Below, one piece after another: positions 10,013-22,791 of a stretch of 60,613 nucleotides of DNA. The notes beneath the pieces are model-generated. The model was not told the DNA's origin and searched no databases. It saw nothing but the letters and a program-made list of their open reading frames with translations. The first letter of the stretch is position 1. Each line of letters starts with the position of its first letter. Position numbers and translations under genes: made by a program. Origin of the DNA: Flavobacteriales bacterium (lineage in GTDB: Bacteria > Bacteroidota > Bacteroidia > Flavobacteriales > CAJXXR01); NCBI GenBank assembly GCA_025210805.1, contig JAOAQX010000011.1:64673-125285 (forward strand), in the 5' to 3' direction.

Positions 10013-12400
10013 ATGGAGGAAAAGAAAGCAAAAGAATGTTATCATTGTGGAAGCCCATGTGAGGATATCATTGTTGAAGATAAAAAGAACTTTTGTTGTA
10101 CAGGTTGTGTATCTGTTTACAAGATTCTCAATGAATCGGATATGTGCGAATTCTATGATTTGTCTGATAAAAATAAGTTTCAAGCACAAATAGAAGATCA
10201 ATCCAAGTTTGCTTTCCTAAAAGAAGAAAAAGTTGCCAATTCGCTTTTGATGTTTAAAGATCAAAACTTTGCACAAGTAGAGTTTTATATTCCCAATATT
10301 CATTGTAGTTCTTGTATTTGGCTCTTAGAAAATCTTCAAAAACTCGATGAGAGTATTAGTTGGTCTAGGGTGAATTTTACTAAAAAAATGGTTCACATTC
10401 AGTTCAAACATCAAGAAATTGACTTATTTAGACTTGTAAATCTCCTCAATCATATTGCATACGCTCCAAAAATCACACTTGACTCAAAAGATAATAAAAA
10501 AGATGATTCCAAAAAGAAAAAGCTCTACAAACTAGGAATTGCAGGTTTTTTCTGGGGAAACATTATGTTTCTTGCCTTACCTGAGTACTTAACAGATAAT
10601 TGGGTTAGTCACAATGATTTGCGAATGTTTTTTCAATATCTCAGTGGTTTTTTTGCCATTCCAGTCATGTTTTATTCGGGTTGGGAATACTTTGAATCTG
10701 CCTACAAAGGAATTCGTTCAAAATATGTCAATATAGATTTCCCTATTGCCTTAGGACTTATCGTTATTTTCTTGAGGAGTTGGTATGAAGTAATTTCTCA
10801 AACAGGAACTGGATATTTTGATTCGCTAACTGCCTTAGTGTTTTTTCTTTTGCTGGGTAAAATGTTTCAAGACAGAACCTATCATTTTCTTTCTTTTGAC
10901 AGAGATTATAAATCCTATTTCCCCATTGCCGTTACCAAAATATTTAAAGACGGAATCGAAAAAAACATTCCCTTGGGAGAGGTAACTGAAAAAGATCTTC
11001 TTCTCATTCGTAATGACGAAATAGTTCCTGCAGATAGTATTTTATCAAAAGGTGAAGCCTATATAGACAATAGTTTTGTTACAGGGGAATCTACTTTAAT
11101 ACAAGTAGAAGTAGGTGATAAAATATTTGCAGGAGGAAGGCAAAAAGGCGCTTCTATTGAAGTCATTGTAGAAAATGTGGTGGACCAAAGTTATTTAACA
11201 AAACTATGGAGCCATGATATTTTTCAAAAAAATACGCAAAAGAATATCCAAAGTTTTACAGATCGCATTAGTAAATATTTCACGCTTGTAGTATTGCTCA
11301 TTGCCACCATTGCCTTTATGTTTTGGTTTCCAAAAGACCCAGGTGGAGCCTTTCAAGTAGTTGCCGCCGTCTTGATAGTTGCTTGCCCATGTGCACTAGC
11401 ACTGGCAGCTCCGTTTACACACGGAAATATTCTTTCTTGGTTTTCTAGAAACAAACTCTTTGTAAAAGATGCGCTCTCTGTAGAAAGAATGAGCGAGGTT
11501 ACCGATATTGTTTTTGATAAAACAGGAACACTCACCATCTCCAATGAAAAAGATATCAGTTGTTCTCAAGAAGAAATAGAAAAGGATACACTGGGTGTTC
11601 TCAAAACCATTACCAGACAATCCAACCACCCTGTGGGAAGAATGATTTATGATTTTCTTCCCGAAGCTTCATTAATTCGTCCAGATTCTTTCGTGGAAGC
11701 CTCAGAGCAAGGTGCAACACTTATTTTTCAAGGAAAAGAATATAAACTGGGCTTACCTACTTACCTAGAAATGGATTTAGGCAGAGAACAGAATAAAACC
11801 CGACTTTATTGGTCTGTTGATGGTGAAATTGGTGGTTTTTTTCAAATTCATAATCATTATAGAGCTGATATGAAAAAAGTGATGGAATCCTTAAAGAAGG
11901 ATTATCGACTTCATATTCTCTCGGGTGACAATGAAGGTGAAAAAGAGCGTTTGGATCAGATGCTTGGAAAACACGTAAAACTCAATTTTAATCAAAGTCC
12001 TCACGAAAAACTAGAATATATTCAAGGTTTACAACAAAAAGGAAGAAAAATTGCCTTTATTGGCGATGGACTCAATGATGCAGGAGGGCTACAGCAAAGC
12101 GAATTTGGGATGAGCATTTCTGAGAACATCAACAGTTTCTCCCCTGCTTGCGATGCCATTTTGGATGCCGAAAAATTTCAGAAATTCACCCAATTTATGA
12201 GGCTCAGCAGAATTTCGAAAAAAATTATCTACGCAAGTTTTGTATTTTCATTTGCCTATAATATTGTTGGATTAGCATTTGCCATAGCAGGAAAACTCTC
12301 TCCTATTGTTTCGGCGATACTCATGCCCATTAGCTCTATTTCTATAGTGGTCTTCGTAACCTTATTGAGTACTTATTGGGCAAAGAAGGTTTTGAGGTAA
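10013..12400 (+). CDS. ccoI: Heavy-metal (copper) P1B-type ATPase, CcoI/FixI type
   Basis: 795 residues from the ATG at 10013, preferred over an upstream in-frame start because it follows the -7 box and begins the family's Cys-rich head. Domain order: N-terminal metal-binding segment (CYHCGSPC and FCCTGC, residues ~9-32), HMA domain with HCSSCIW (Cys98, Cys101), membrane helices, actuator loop (VTGEST), membrane CPC motif (ACPCALALA), phosphorylation site DKTGTLT, nucleotide-binding SNHPVG and hinge GDGLNDA. In known systems such pumps deliver copper for cbb3 oxidase assembly. The usual partners ccoS and ccoNOP are not beside it here. Confidence 0.88.
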   Translation: MEEKKAKECYHCGSPCEDIIVEDKKNFCCTGCVSVYKILNESDMCEFYDLSDKNKFQAQIEDQSKFAFLKEEKVANSLLMFKDQNFAQVEFYIPNIHCSSCIWLLENLQKLDESISWSRVNFTKKMVHIQFKHQEIDLFRLVNLLNHIAYAPKITLDSKDNKKDDSKKKKLYKLGIAGFFWGNIMFLALPEYLTDNWVSHNDLRMFFQYLSGFFAIPVMFYSGWEYFESAYKGIRSKYVNIDFPIALGLIVIFLRSWYEVISQTGTGYFDSLTALVFFLLLGKMFQDRTYHFLSFDRDYKSYFPIAVTKIFKDGIEKNIPLGEVTEKDLLLIRNDEIVPADSILSKGEAYIDNSFVTGESTLIQVEVGDKIFAGGRQKGASIEVIVENVVDQSYLTKLWSHDIFQKNTQKNIQSFTDRISKYFTLVVLLIATIAFMFWFPKDPGGAFQVVAAVLIVACPCALALAAPFTHGNILSWFSRNKLFVKDALSVERMSEVTDIVFDKTGTLTISNEKDISCSQEEIEKDTLGVLKTITRQSNHPVGRMIYDFLPEASLIRPDSFVEASEQGATLIFQGKEYKLGLPTYLEMDLGREQNKTRLYWSVDGEIGGFFQIHNHYRADMKKVMESLKKDYRLHILSGDNEGEKERLDQMLGKHVKLNFNQSPHEKLEYIQGLQQKGRKIAFIGDGLNDAGGLQQSEFGMSISENINSFSPACDAILDAEKFQKFTQFMRLSRISKKIIYASFVFSFAYNIVGLAFAIAGKLSPIVSAILMPISSISIVVFVTLLSTYWAKKVLR

Positions 12401-12458
12401 TAAAAAACCTCTTATACCCAAAATATAATAACTTAGCATTCTGAACAAAACTGAATCT

Positions 12459-13319
12459 ATGTTGCAATCAATGACGGGCTACGGAAAAGCCCAAGGTACG
12501 TTTAAAAACAAGAAAATTCTTGTAGAATTAAAATCTTTAAACAGTAAACAATCGGACATTTACGCAAGAATCCCTGGTTTTTATAAAAGCTTTGAACTCG
12601 ATTTTAGAAATGCTATTTCCAAAAAATTGCATCGTGGAAAAATGGAACTTTCTATTTCGGTTGAGCAACAAGGTGGTGAACTGGCTTCAAAAATAAATAT
12701 GGCAGTGGTGTCAAACTATATTGAACAACTCAAAAATCTTGAAGCTTCAGAAGATTATCTTGCTATTGCCATGAGATTACCAGAAGCCTTGGTTCAATCC
12801 AAAGAAGAAATCCCCAAAGAGGAAGTAAATCTTGTACAAAAGCTTATTCAAGAAGCCGCTTCAGAACTGAACCAATACAGAACTCAAGAAGGAGAAAAAA
12901 CCCAAAAAGAACTTTTTGGATACATAGAAAATATTCAAAATTTACTCCAAGAAGTAGCACCTTTTGAAGAAGAAAGGATTCAAACGATTAGAGAACGTAT
13001 ATTATCAAATTTGGACAAACATATCGATTCTGTAAAAGTGGATAAAGATCGATTTGAGCAAGAATTGATTTTTTATATCGAAAAATTTGATATTTCCGAA
13101 GAAAAAGTACGCCTCAAAGCTAACTGTGAACTCTTCTTACAAGTTGCCAATACAGATAATCCTCTTAAAGGGAAAAAACTAGCGTTTGTTTGTCAAGAAA
13201 TAGGAAGAGAAGTCAATACTTTAGGTTCAAAGGCAAACCACGCAGAATTGCAAAAAATTGTCATCCAAATGAAAGATGAACTCGAAAAAATAAAAGAGCA
13301 AACATTTAATATTTTATAA
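12459..13319 (+). CDS. yicC: YicC/YloC family endoribonuclease
   Basis: 286 residues. It starts with the family hallmark MLQSMTGYGKAQG and ends with the conserved C-terminal domain (RFEQELIFYIEKFDISEEKVRL, then NTLGSKANHAELQ and a final IVIQMKDELEKIKEQTFNIL). The length is normal for the family. YicC is a stress-linked RNase known to act on RNA in E. coli. In many Bacteroidota it sits beside gmk, but here ligA follows only 6 bases later, so the two are probably co-transcribed. Confidence 0.92.
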   Translation: MLQSMTGYGKAQGTFKNKKILVELKSLNSKQSDIYARIPGFYKSFELDFRNAISKKLHRGKMELSISVEQQGGELASKINMAVVSNYIEQLKNLEASEDYLAIAMRLPEALVQSKEEIPKEEVNLVQKLIQEAASELNQYRTQEGEKTQKELFGYIENIQNLLQEVAPFEEERIQTIRERILSNLDKHIDSVKVDKDRFEQELIFYIEKFDISEEKVRLKANCELFLQVANTDNPLKGKKLAFVCQEIGREVNTLGSKANHAELQKIVIQMKDELEKIKEQTFNIL

Positions 13320-16122
<2,803 letters not shown>

Positions 16123-16514
16123 ACGAAAGAAGGGGAAATGACTTGTAAATCGGGTAATCAAAAGCACAGCATTTAGTACCTATAAACTTTTACCAAGATC
16201 ACCATACAAAGACAATATAGAACCCTAGCAGATATTGATACAAATCAGTTATAACAAATACTCGGTATAACTAGGGTTAGAAATTGATTACGATCACATA
16301 TTCTAACATTATTTCAAATTCGAATAAAAGTATTTAATCAATTTTTTAAAAACTAAAACACTGAAATAAAAAAGATTCAACGATAAACATCCCGAGCATG
16401 GATATGAGATTCACAATAAGCAAAAATAAATTATAGATATGATTGTCGAATTGGAATTATTCAACTACATTTGCAGCAAATTTTAAAGAAACTTACTAGT
16501 TCGCTTTTAAAGTT
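16123..16514. other. 392-bp gene-free stretch before the ATP synthase operon
   Basis: AT-rich with no convincing reading frame. A short piece near 16260-16275 (ACTCGGTATAACT) resembles the end of the dispersed element found at 23.3 and 39.3 kb. The right end holds the atp promoter. Confidence 0.5.
16442..16473 (+). promoter_or_regulatory. Predicted promoter of the atp operon
   Basis: ATTG (16442-16445), a 20-base spacer, then TACATTTG (16466-16473), close to TTTG-N19/20-TAnnTTTG. The ATG is 41 bases downstream. Confidence 0.6.
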
Positions 16515-17609
16515 ATGATGAACAAAAACACCTTACAGGTATTTATCTTGAGCTTCTTGTTTATGATACCAATGGTATTACTAGCAGGAGGACCGGCAAA
16601 GGAAGGACAAGGGCTATTAGCTCCTAGAGGGTCTAAAGAAAAAGCTGATGCAATTGATGCTTACAAAAGACATCACCTTCAGGATTCTTATGATTTTCAT
16701 TTGTTTTCTGATGCTGAATCTGGAACACACATTGGTTTCCCACTTCCTATCATATTGATTGATGAGGGACTACATGTTTTTTCATCGTCTAAATTCCACC
16801 ATGGAGAATCTGTTGCGGAAAGCAATGGAAATTACTACAAAATTTTCCACGGAAAAATCTACAAGACAGATGCTGCAGGAACCATTACTATGGATGATCA
16901 TGGACATGCTACAAATCCAAAACCATTGGATATGTCTATTACTAAAAACGTAATGGGAATGTTATTAACACTCATCTTAATGTTGTGGATGTTTGGATCA
17001 TTGGCAAAATCTTATAAAAAAGGTCAAATCCCTACGGGTATTGGTCGTGTACTAGAGCCGCTAGTACTCTATGTAAGAGATGAAATAGCCGTACCAAATA
17101 TCGGAAAACACAAGTATAGAAAATATATGGGATACCTTTTATCGGTATTCTTCTTTATCTGGATTTTGAATCTTTTGGGACTTACACCACTTGGTTTTAA
17201 TGTTACAGGAAATATTGCCATTACACTTTGTTTGGCATTGTTTACATTCTTTATTACGCAGTTTACTGCAAACAAAGATTACTGGGGTCACATCTTTTGG
17301 ATGCCAGGAGTACCTGTACCAATGAAAATCATTTTGATGCCCATCGAAATCTTAGGGATGTTTACTAAGCCATTCTCGCTTACTATTCGTTTATTTGCCA
17401 ATATTACGGCAGGTCACTTTGTAGTAATGAGTTTGATTGCCTTAGTTTACGTTATGAACTCAGCCGTAGGAGGAACAATTACAGGTATTGCACTTGCTTT
17501 GTTTATTTCCTTAATTGAGTTGTTGGTTGCATTCTTACAAGCCTTTATCTTTACGATGCTTTCGGCATTGTTTATCGGTATGGCGGTGCAAGATCATGAT
17601 CATCACTAA
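16515..17609 (+). CDS. atpB: F0F1 ATP synthase subunit a
   Basis: 364 residues, longer than the E. coli protein because of an N-terminal extension with a signal-like segment (LQVFILSFLFMIPMVLLAGG) and a ~120-residue His-rich extracytoplasmic part, a form common in Bacteroidota. Membrane helices follow. The essential stator Arg is in KPFSLTIRLFANITAGHF. Two adjacent ATGs are possible starts; the first is given. It forms the proton half-channels next to the c-ring and is the first gene of the operon. Confidence 0.95.
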   Translation: MMNKNTLQVFILSFLFMIPMVLLAGGPAKEGQGLLAPRGSKEKADAIDAYKRHHLQDSYDFHLFSDAESGTHIGFPLPIILIDEGLHVFSSSKFHHGESVAESNGNYYKIFHGKIYKTDAAGTITMDDHGHATNPKPLDMSITKNVMGMLLTLILMLWMFGSLAKSYKKGQIPTGIGRVLEPLVLYVRDEIAVPNIGKHKYRKYMGYLLSVFFFIWILNLLGLTPLGFNVTGNIAITLCLALFTFFITQFTANKDYWGHIFWMPGVPVPMKIILMPIEILGMFTKPFSLTIRLFANITAGHFVVMSLIALVYVMNSAVGGTITGIALALFISLIELLVAFLQAFIFTMLSALFIGMAVQDHDHH

Positions 17610-17648
17610 AATTGTTTTTTTTTGTTTAATTTCATAAATCATTAAGTT

Positions 17649-17837
17649 ATGTACAATCTAATTGGAGCAGGATTAATCGTAATCGGAGGAGGATTAGGAT
17701 TAGGTAAAATCGGTGGATCAGCAATGGAAGCTATTGCACGTCAACCAGAAGCTGCTGGTAAAATCCAGACTGCGATGATTATCATCGGAGCCCTATTGGA
17801 AGGATTGGCATTTGGTGCCTTGATCCTAGGAAAATAA
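17649..17837 (+). CDS. atpE: F0F1 ATP synthase subunit c
   Basis: 62 residues, on the short side for subunit c. It is a two-helix hairpin: Gly-rich first helix (GAGLIVIGGGLGLGKIGG), polar loop AIARQPEAAGK, and second helix with the ion-carrying Glu51 (GALLEGLAFGALIL). The lack of the extra polar Na+-ligand set beside Glu51 suggests proton coupling, which is an inference. The gene is separated from atpF by 93 bases that contain a strong hairpin. Confidence 0.95.
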   Translation: MYNLIGAGLIVIGGGLGLGKIGGSAMEAIARQPEAAGKIQTAMIIIGALLEGLAFGALILGK

Positions 17838-17857
17838 TTCCTAAACAAACAAAACCA

Positions 17858-17884
17858 TACTCTGTTGGGATTGCCAGCAGAGTA
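17858..17884 (+). other. Intercistronic hairpin between atpE and atpF
   Basis: Perfect 11-bp stem, counting one G-U pair: TACTCTGTTGG pairs with CCAGCAGAGTA over a 5-base loop. No T-run follows directly. It fits an mRNA-stabilising or processing hairpin that would raise c-subunit output relative to the rest of the operon. Confidence 0.6.
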
Positions 17885-17930
17885 GGTTTTAAAACAAAAA
17901 AAGAAAACAAATTATTCTTAAAACAATATA

Positions 17931-18431
17931 ATGGAAAAGTTAATTAACGATTTTTCATTTGGTTTGTTCATGTGGCAAGCCATTATCCTTATCATTTTGA
18001 TTCTTCTAATGGCAAAATATGCATGGAAGCCAATCATGAATGCACTTACAGAGCGTGAAGAAGGAATTAAAAACGCCCTTGACGCAGCTGAAAAAGCCAA
18101 AGAAGAAATGGCAAATATTTCTGCAAATAATGAAAAGATTTTGACAGAAGCAAGAGCTGAGAGAGATGCGATCTTAAAAGAAGCTCGTGAAATGAAAGAA
18201 AGCATGATTGCTGACGCTAAGGAAGCGGCATCTTCAGAAGCAGAAAAAATGATGAAGCAAACTCAAGATGCTATTATTGCTGAAAAGAATGCTGCCATTG
18301 CCGAAATGAAAAGTGAAATTGCAAAAGTTTCTATCGAAATTGCTGAAAAAGTCCTTAGAAATGAATTGTCTGACCAAGACAAGCAAAAGGCTTTGGTAGA
18401 TAACTTGATCAAAGAAGTTAACCTGAACTAG
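17931..18431 (+). CDS. atpF: F0F1 ATP synthase subunit b
   Basis: 166 residues. One N-terminal membrane helix (LFMWQAIILIILILLMAKYAWKP in part) is followed by a long charged, Ala/Glu/Lys-rich coiled coil (KNALDAAEKAKEEMANISAN...) typical of the peripheral stalk. It joins F0 to delta/alpha. The start ATG at 17931 leads directly into MEKLINDFSFGLFMW. atpH follows after 7 bases. Confidence 0.95.
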   Translation: MEKLINDFSFGLFMWQAIILIILILLMAKYAWKPIMNALTEREEGIKNALDAAEKAKEEMANISANNEKILTEARAERDAILKEAREMKESMIADAKEAASSEAEKMMKQTQDAIIAEKNAAIAEMKSEIAKVSIEIAEKVLRNELSDQDKQKALVDNLIKEVNLN

Positions 18432-18438
18432 TACCAAG

Positions 18439-18987
18439 ATGCAAAATCAAAGAATAGGATCACGCTACGCAGATGCCCTTCTATCTTTGGCACAAAAACA
18501 AAATTGTGACGAAAAGGTATTAGAGGATATGCAAGCTATTTTAAGTACGCTCCAAGAGAATAAAGAATTGGATGATGTACTTAAAAGCCCAATCATCCCT
18601 TCGGATAAAAAGCAAGCAATATTAAACCAGATATTTGCTCAAGAAAGTCATGAAACTACTGTTTCTATGATCAAGCTACTATCTGAAAACAAAAGAGAAG
18701 ATATTTTGAGAGCTTTAGCAACTAGCTATATTGAGCTTTACAAAGAATCAAAAAATATGGTAACGGCTACGGTTACCACTGCTTTTCCACTTGATGAAGC
18801 AACACGCTCACAAATAACTAAATTAGTTAATAGCCAAGTGGACGGAACAGTAGCACTAGAAGAAAAAGTTGATGAAGACATCATTGGAGGATACATCCTT
18901 CAAATTGGAGACCAAAGAATTAACAATAGTTTGGCAAACCAGTTATCATCACTAAAAAGAGAATTTGAATTAAAAACCCTTAGTTAA
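18439..18987 (+). CDS. atpH: F0F1 ATP synthase subunit delta
   Basis: 182 residues, the normal size. The N-terminal helical bundle starts with [14 protein letters not shown]. The C-terminal part has the family motif [21 protein letters not shown] and ends SLKREFEL. It caps the alpha/beta head and binds subunit b. It lies 7 bases after atpF and 11 bases before atpA. Confidence 0.94.
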   Translation: MQNQRIGSRYADALLSLAQKQNCDEKVLEDMQAILSTLQENKELDDVLKSPIIPSDKKQAILNQIFAQESHETTVSMIKLLSENKREDILRALATSYIELYKESKNMVTATVTTAFPLDEATRSQITKLVNSQVDGTVALEEKVDEDIIGGYILQIGDQRINNSLANQLSSLKREFELKTLS

Positions 18988-18998
18988 AGAGTTGTAAT

Positions 18999-20579
18999 AT
19001 GTCTAAGTTGAACCCGGCAGAAGTATCTGCCATCCTCAGAGAGCAATTGGCCGGAACAAAGAGCCAAGCTGAATTAGAAGAAGTAGGTACTGTACTAAAC
19101 GTGGGAGACGGTATTGCGCGTTTGTATGGATTATCTAATGTGCAATATGGTGAGCTGATCGAATTCGAATCAGGATTACAAGGTATCACCCTAAACTTGG
19201 AAGAAGACAACGTAGGGGTTGTACTTCTAGGATCTTCAAAAGAAGTAAAAGAAGGAGACGTTGCCAAACGTACAAATACGATCGCCTCTGTACAAGCAGG
19301 TGAAGGATTAGTAGGACGTGTAGTAGATACACTTGGTAACCCAATTGATGGTAAAGGACCTATCCAAGGTGAAACTTTCGAAATGCCTTTAGAAAGAACA
19401 GCACCTGGAGTTATCTACCGTCAACCAGTAGATGAACCAATGCAAACAGGGATTAAGTCAATTGACTCAATGATTCCTATCGGACGTGGACAGCGTGAAC
19501 TGATCATCGGTGACCGTCAGACAGGGAAAACTACTGTTGCAATTGATACCATCATCAATCAAAAAGAATTTTACGATAGAGGAGAAACAGTTTTCTGTAT
19601 CTATGTAGCTATCGGACAAAAGGCTTCTACAGTAGCCAATATTGTTAAAACACTTGAAGATGCTGGAGCAATGGCTTATACAGTTGTTGTTGCCGCAAAT
19701 GCATCTGACCCTGCACCAATGCAATTCTACGCTCCATTTGCAGGAGTTGCTATCGGTGAATATTTCCGTGATACAGGACGTCCAGGATTAATCGTTTATG
19801 ATGATCTATCTAAACAAGCCGTAGCTTACCGTGAGGTATCTTTGCTACTTCGTCGTCCACCAGGTCGTGAGGCTTATCCAGGAGATGTATTCTTCCTTCA
19901 CTCAAGACTTCTTGAGCGTGCTGCAAAATTGAATGATTCAGACGAAATTGCTGCACAAATGAACGACCTTCCAGAATCTTTGAAAGGACACGTAAAAGGA
20001 GGAGGATCGCTAACAGCACTTCCAATTATCGAAACACAAGCTGGAGACGTTTCCGCTTATATTCCTACAAACGTAATTTCAATTACCGATGGACAGATTT
20101 TCTTAGAATCTGATTTATTCAACTCTGGTGTTCGTCCAGCGATTAACGTTGGTATCTCGGTATCTCGTGTAGGAGGTTCTGCACAGATTAAACCAATGAA
20201 GAAAGTATCAGGAACATTAAAGCTTGACCAAGCACAGTTCCGTGAGCTTGAGGCTTTCGCAAAATTTGGATCTGATCTTGATGCTGCTACGCTAAAAGTT
20301 ATCGAAAAAGGTAAGAGAAACGTAGAAATCTTGAAGCAACCGCAAAATGCTCCACTTCCTGTAGAAGAGCAAATTGCAATTATCTATCTTGGAACAAAAG
20401 ATATGCTTAGAGATGTACCAGTAAATAAGGTAAAAGAATTTGAAGCTGAGTACCTAGAGTACATGAGAAACAAGCATGGAGATACCCTTCAAGCATTAAA
20501 AGCTGGAAAATACAACGATGATTTATTGGATGTATTATCTTCAGCAGCAGCAGAATTGACCGCTAAGTACAAAGCTTAA
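18999..20579 (+). CDS. atpA: F0F1 ATP synthase subunit alpha
   Basis: 526 residues. It has the N-terminal beta-barrel ([22 protein letters not shown]), P-loop [14 protein letters not shown], the signature [17 protein letters not shown] with the arginine finger region, and a C-terminal helical bundle. It forms the non-catalytic nucleotide sites. The catalytic partner beta (atpD) and epsilon (atpC) are not in this operon. In Bacteroidota they are usually encoded at a separate locus. Confidence 0.97.
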   Translation: MSKLNPAEVSAILREQLAGTKSQAELEEVGTVLNVGDGIARLYGLSNVQYGELIEFESGLQGITLNLEEDNVGVVLLGSSKEVKEGDVAKRTNTIASVQAGEGLVGRVVDTLGNPIDGKGPIQGETFEMPLERTAPGVIYRQPVDEPMQTGIKSIDSMIPIGRGQRELIIGDRQTGKTTVAIDTIINQKEFYDRGETVFCIYVAIGQKASTVANIVKTLEDAGAMAYTVVVAANASDPAPMQFYAPFAGVAIGEYFRDTGRPGLIVYDDLSKQAVAYREVSLLLRRPPGREAYPGDVFFLHSRLLERAAKLNDSDEIAAQMNDLPESLKGHVKGGGSLTALPIIETQAGDVSAYIPTNVISITDGQIFLESDLFNSGVRPAINVGISVSRVGGSAQIKPMKKVSGTLKLDQAQFRELEAFAKFGSDLDAATLKVIEKGKRNVEILKQPQNAPLPVEEQIAIIYLGTKDMLRDVPVNKVKEFEAEYLEYMRNKHGDTLQALKAGKYNDDLLDVLSSAAAELTAKYKA

Positions 20580-20594
20580 TAATATTTCAGTAGG

Positions 20595-20624
20595 ACTTCC
20601 CAAAAGATCTATTTGGGAAGTTTT
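20595..20624 (+). terminator. Hairpin with short T-run between atpA and atpG
   Basis: ACTTCCCAAA (20595-20604) pairs perfectly with TTTGGGAAGT (20612-20621), followed by TTT. It looks like a weak terminator or attenuator inside the operon and could lower gamma expression relative to alpha. Confidence 0.6.
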
Positions 20625-20658
20625 GCTGGTTTTGAGACCATAAAACTCAAAAAATACT

Positions 20659-21519
20659 ATGGCAAATTTAAAAGAACTAAGAACCCGAATAGGATCCGTA
20701 CAATCAACAATGCAGATTACCTCTGCCATGAAAATGGTATCGGCTGCAAAATTGAAACGTGCCCAAGATGCTATCACACAAATGCGACCTTATGCCGATA
20801 AACTAAAAGAATTACTCGAAAATTTGAGTGCTTCTTTAGGGAGTTCAGCAGACGGAAAATACTCTGAAAAAAGAGATATTAAAAAAGTATTGTTGATCGT
20901 AGTTTCTTCAAATCGTGGTCTGTGTGGAGCATTTAACACACGTATCACAAAAGAATTAACACGTGCTCGCAAAGAGGAGTATCCGAATGCAGATGTAAGT
21001 GTTTTGCCTATTGGTAAAAAAGTGGTAGAATTCGCCGAAAGAAGAGAAATGAATCTTTTTGATTCAAACATCAGTATATTCGATAACCTTACTTTTGACG
21101 CTTCAGCAGCGTATTCTCAAAAAGTAATGGATGCATTTGTAAACGAAGAATTTGATCGTGTAGATATTATCTATAGTAAATTCTACAATGCAGGAAGACA
21201 AGATGTTATTTTCGAACAATTCTTACCCGTAAAACCCATCGAAAGTGATGAAACAAGCGCTGTAGATTATGGTTATGAGCCTTCTAAAGAAGAAATCATT
21301 ACCGATTTGATTCCTAAGTCTCTAAAAATGCAAGTTTTTAAAGCACTATTAGATTCTCATGCCTCTGAGCATGGAGCACGTATGACAGCTATGCACAAAG
21401 CAACTGACAACGCTACAGCTCTTCGAGATGACCTTAAACTACAATATAACCGTCAGCGTCAAGCTGCAATTACCAACGAAATCCTTGAGATTGTTGGTGG
21501 AGCAGAAGCTCTTGGATAA
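20659..21519 (+). CDS. atpG: F0F1 ATP synthase subunit gamma
   Basis: 286 residues. It starts MANLKELRTRIGSVQSTMQITSAMKMVSAAKLKRAQ, the conserved N-terminal helix of the rotor shaft. The C-terminal helix carries ASEHGARMTAMHKATDNA and ends NEILEIVGGAEAL. It is the central rotating shaft. It is the last gene of this partial operon and is followed by a clear terminator. Confidence 0.96.
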   Translation: MANLKELRTRIGSVQSTMQITSAMKMVSAAKLKRAQDAITQMRPYADKLKELLENLSASLGSSADGKYSEKRDIKKVLLIVVSSNRGLCGAFNTRITKELTRARKEEYPNADVSVLPIGKKVVEFAERREMNLFDSNISIFDNLTFDASAAYSQKVMDAFVNEEFDRVDIIYSKFYNAGRQDVIFEQFLPVKPIESDETSAVDYGYEPSKEEIITDLIPKSLKMQVFKALLDSHASEHGARMTAMHKATDNATALRDDLKLQYNRQRQAAITNEILEIVGGAEALG

Positions 21520-21542
21520 GGTTCTATTTGTATTCAAATAAA

Positions 21543-21572
21543 AAAAAGTCAGCAATTTTGCTGACTTTTTTT
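21543..21572 (+). terminator. Rho-independent terminator of the atp operon
   Basis: AAAAAGTCAGCA / TGCTGACTTTTT with a 4-base loop and a T-run. The A-run on the other side could let it also serve the convergent minus-strand gene. Confidence 0.9.
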
Positions 21573-21625
21573 GTTGTATAAATAATTGATTTTTAGCAAT
21601 ATTTTGCCAAACTCAAAATCCAGAA

Positions 21626-22021
21626 TTATCTTTCAAAAGTCATACTCACTTTTTCTCCTTCAATACTTCCAGTTATTTCAAGTTCGTCTTTTTCGATACT
21701 GAAATCTAATAGCTCAGGTCCATCACCATCATCGATAGTTAATTTAGTTTCGTCATCATTCATTTTCCAAGTTCCAAATTCTTTAGAACTATCGCAATCC
21801 TTATCATTTGATTCTCCATCATAGTTGATTGCCTCCAAACTACCACCTTCTTTAAAAGTCCAGCTCGATTTTTTCATACAATCATTAACTTCTATACTAA
21901 TAGTGTTAACTGAAATTGTTCTCAAATACCAAGTATCTACAATTTCTTCAGAAAGATCCTTATTACAGGAAACAAGGCTGAATAATAACATCAGTGATGT
22001 AGTAAAAAATAATTTCTTCAT
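21626..22021 (-). CDS. Lipocalin-like lipoprotein
   Basis: 131 residues with a lipoprotein signal (LLFSLVSC, Cys19). The mature part has the small lipocalin-like pattern seen in Bacteroidota: an early DTWYLRTISV strand, a Cys (DCMKKSSWTF) paired later with DKDCDSS, then FGTWKMNDDETKLTI and EDELEITG-like strands. It resembles the next gene (22240-22659) in order of motifs, so the two are probably diverged paralogues. Ligand unknown. Confidence 0.65.
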   Translation of the reverse strand: MKKLFFTTSLMLLFSLVSCNKDLSEEIVDTWYLRTISVNTISIEVNDCMKKSSWTFKEGGSLEAINYDGESNDKDCDSSKEFGTWKMNDDETKLTIDDGDGPELLDFSIEKDELEITGSIEGEKVSMTFER

Positions 22022-22239
22022 ATTATATAATTTTAGTTGAGTACCGTAAATCTACAACAATATTTCAATTCAATATATTTCCCCCAAAAAAACAATCACA
22101 GATTTCTAATAAAATAGATCTAATAGATAGCAACACTCCTCAGCTTAATCATTGCAAGATTAAAGGATTAAAGAAACGATTAAATAATAACAATAATTAA
22201 AATGTTTTATTCGGGAATTTTAGAACGAATTGGCAGCTG

Positions 22240-22659
22240 CTACTCCACTCTTTTATACGTATAATGAATAGAATCTCCTAAATGTGTTTGCCAGAGTTCC
22301 AATTGCTCCTCTGCTATCATTAGTCCATGTTTATTAGGTATCATGGAATCTTGAAGTGAGTTATAAGATAAGGAAAGAATACTTTCCTGATCATCGAGAA
22401 TCCATTTTCCAGAATTATTCTGTCCCAAACAATTGCCATTTTCGGTTTTGAAAGAATTATAGGTTAGATTTCCATTTTCATAAAAAGTAATCTTAGATTT
22501 CTTGACACAATTACTTAGAGGAATTTCAGATTCTAAATGATAAATTCTATCCATTTTCCAGGTACCAATAAGTTGATGAGACACTGAATCGTTTGTATCG
22601 CAGGCATGGAACAATAAAGTACTCATACTAACTAATAGAAAAGAGAATGTCTTTTTCAT
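22240..22659 (-). CDS. Lipocalin-like lipoprotein, paralogue of the neighbour
   Basis: 139 residues with a lipoprotein signal (STLLFHAC, Cys20). Motifs match the adjacent gene: LIGTWKMDRIYHLE, then SNCVKKSKITFYENGNL, then NGNCLGQNNSGKWILDDQESILSLSY. The spacing of the two Cys residues (NC...NC) is kept. A TAACTTTG promoter box lies 30 bases upstream. Function unknown. Confidence 0.65.
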   Translation of the reverse strand: MKKTFSFLLVSMSTLLFHACDTNDSVSHQLIGTWKMDRIYHLESEIPLSNCVKKSKITFYENGNLTYNSFKTENGNCLGQNNSGKWILDDQESILSLSYNSLQDSMIPNKHGLMIAEEQLELWQTHLGDSIHYTYKRVE

Positions 22660-22688
22660 TGCTATAATTTTTTTGAGATTCTACTTTT

Positions 22689-22696
22689 CAAAGTTA
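22689..22696 (-). promoter_or_regulatory. Bacteroidota -7 box
   Basis: The minus strand reads TAACTTTG, a full match to TAnnTTTG, upstream of the lipocalin-like gene starting at 22659. Confidence 0.5.
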
Positions 22697-22791
22697 ATCA
22701 CAAGCATTATCAAGCAGATAAATAGACAGTTATCAAAAGTTGTAGCGAATTAATTTTTTATAAAATTAACGGAATTACATCATTTCTCACA

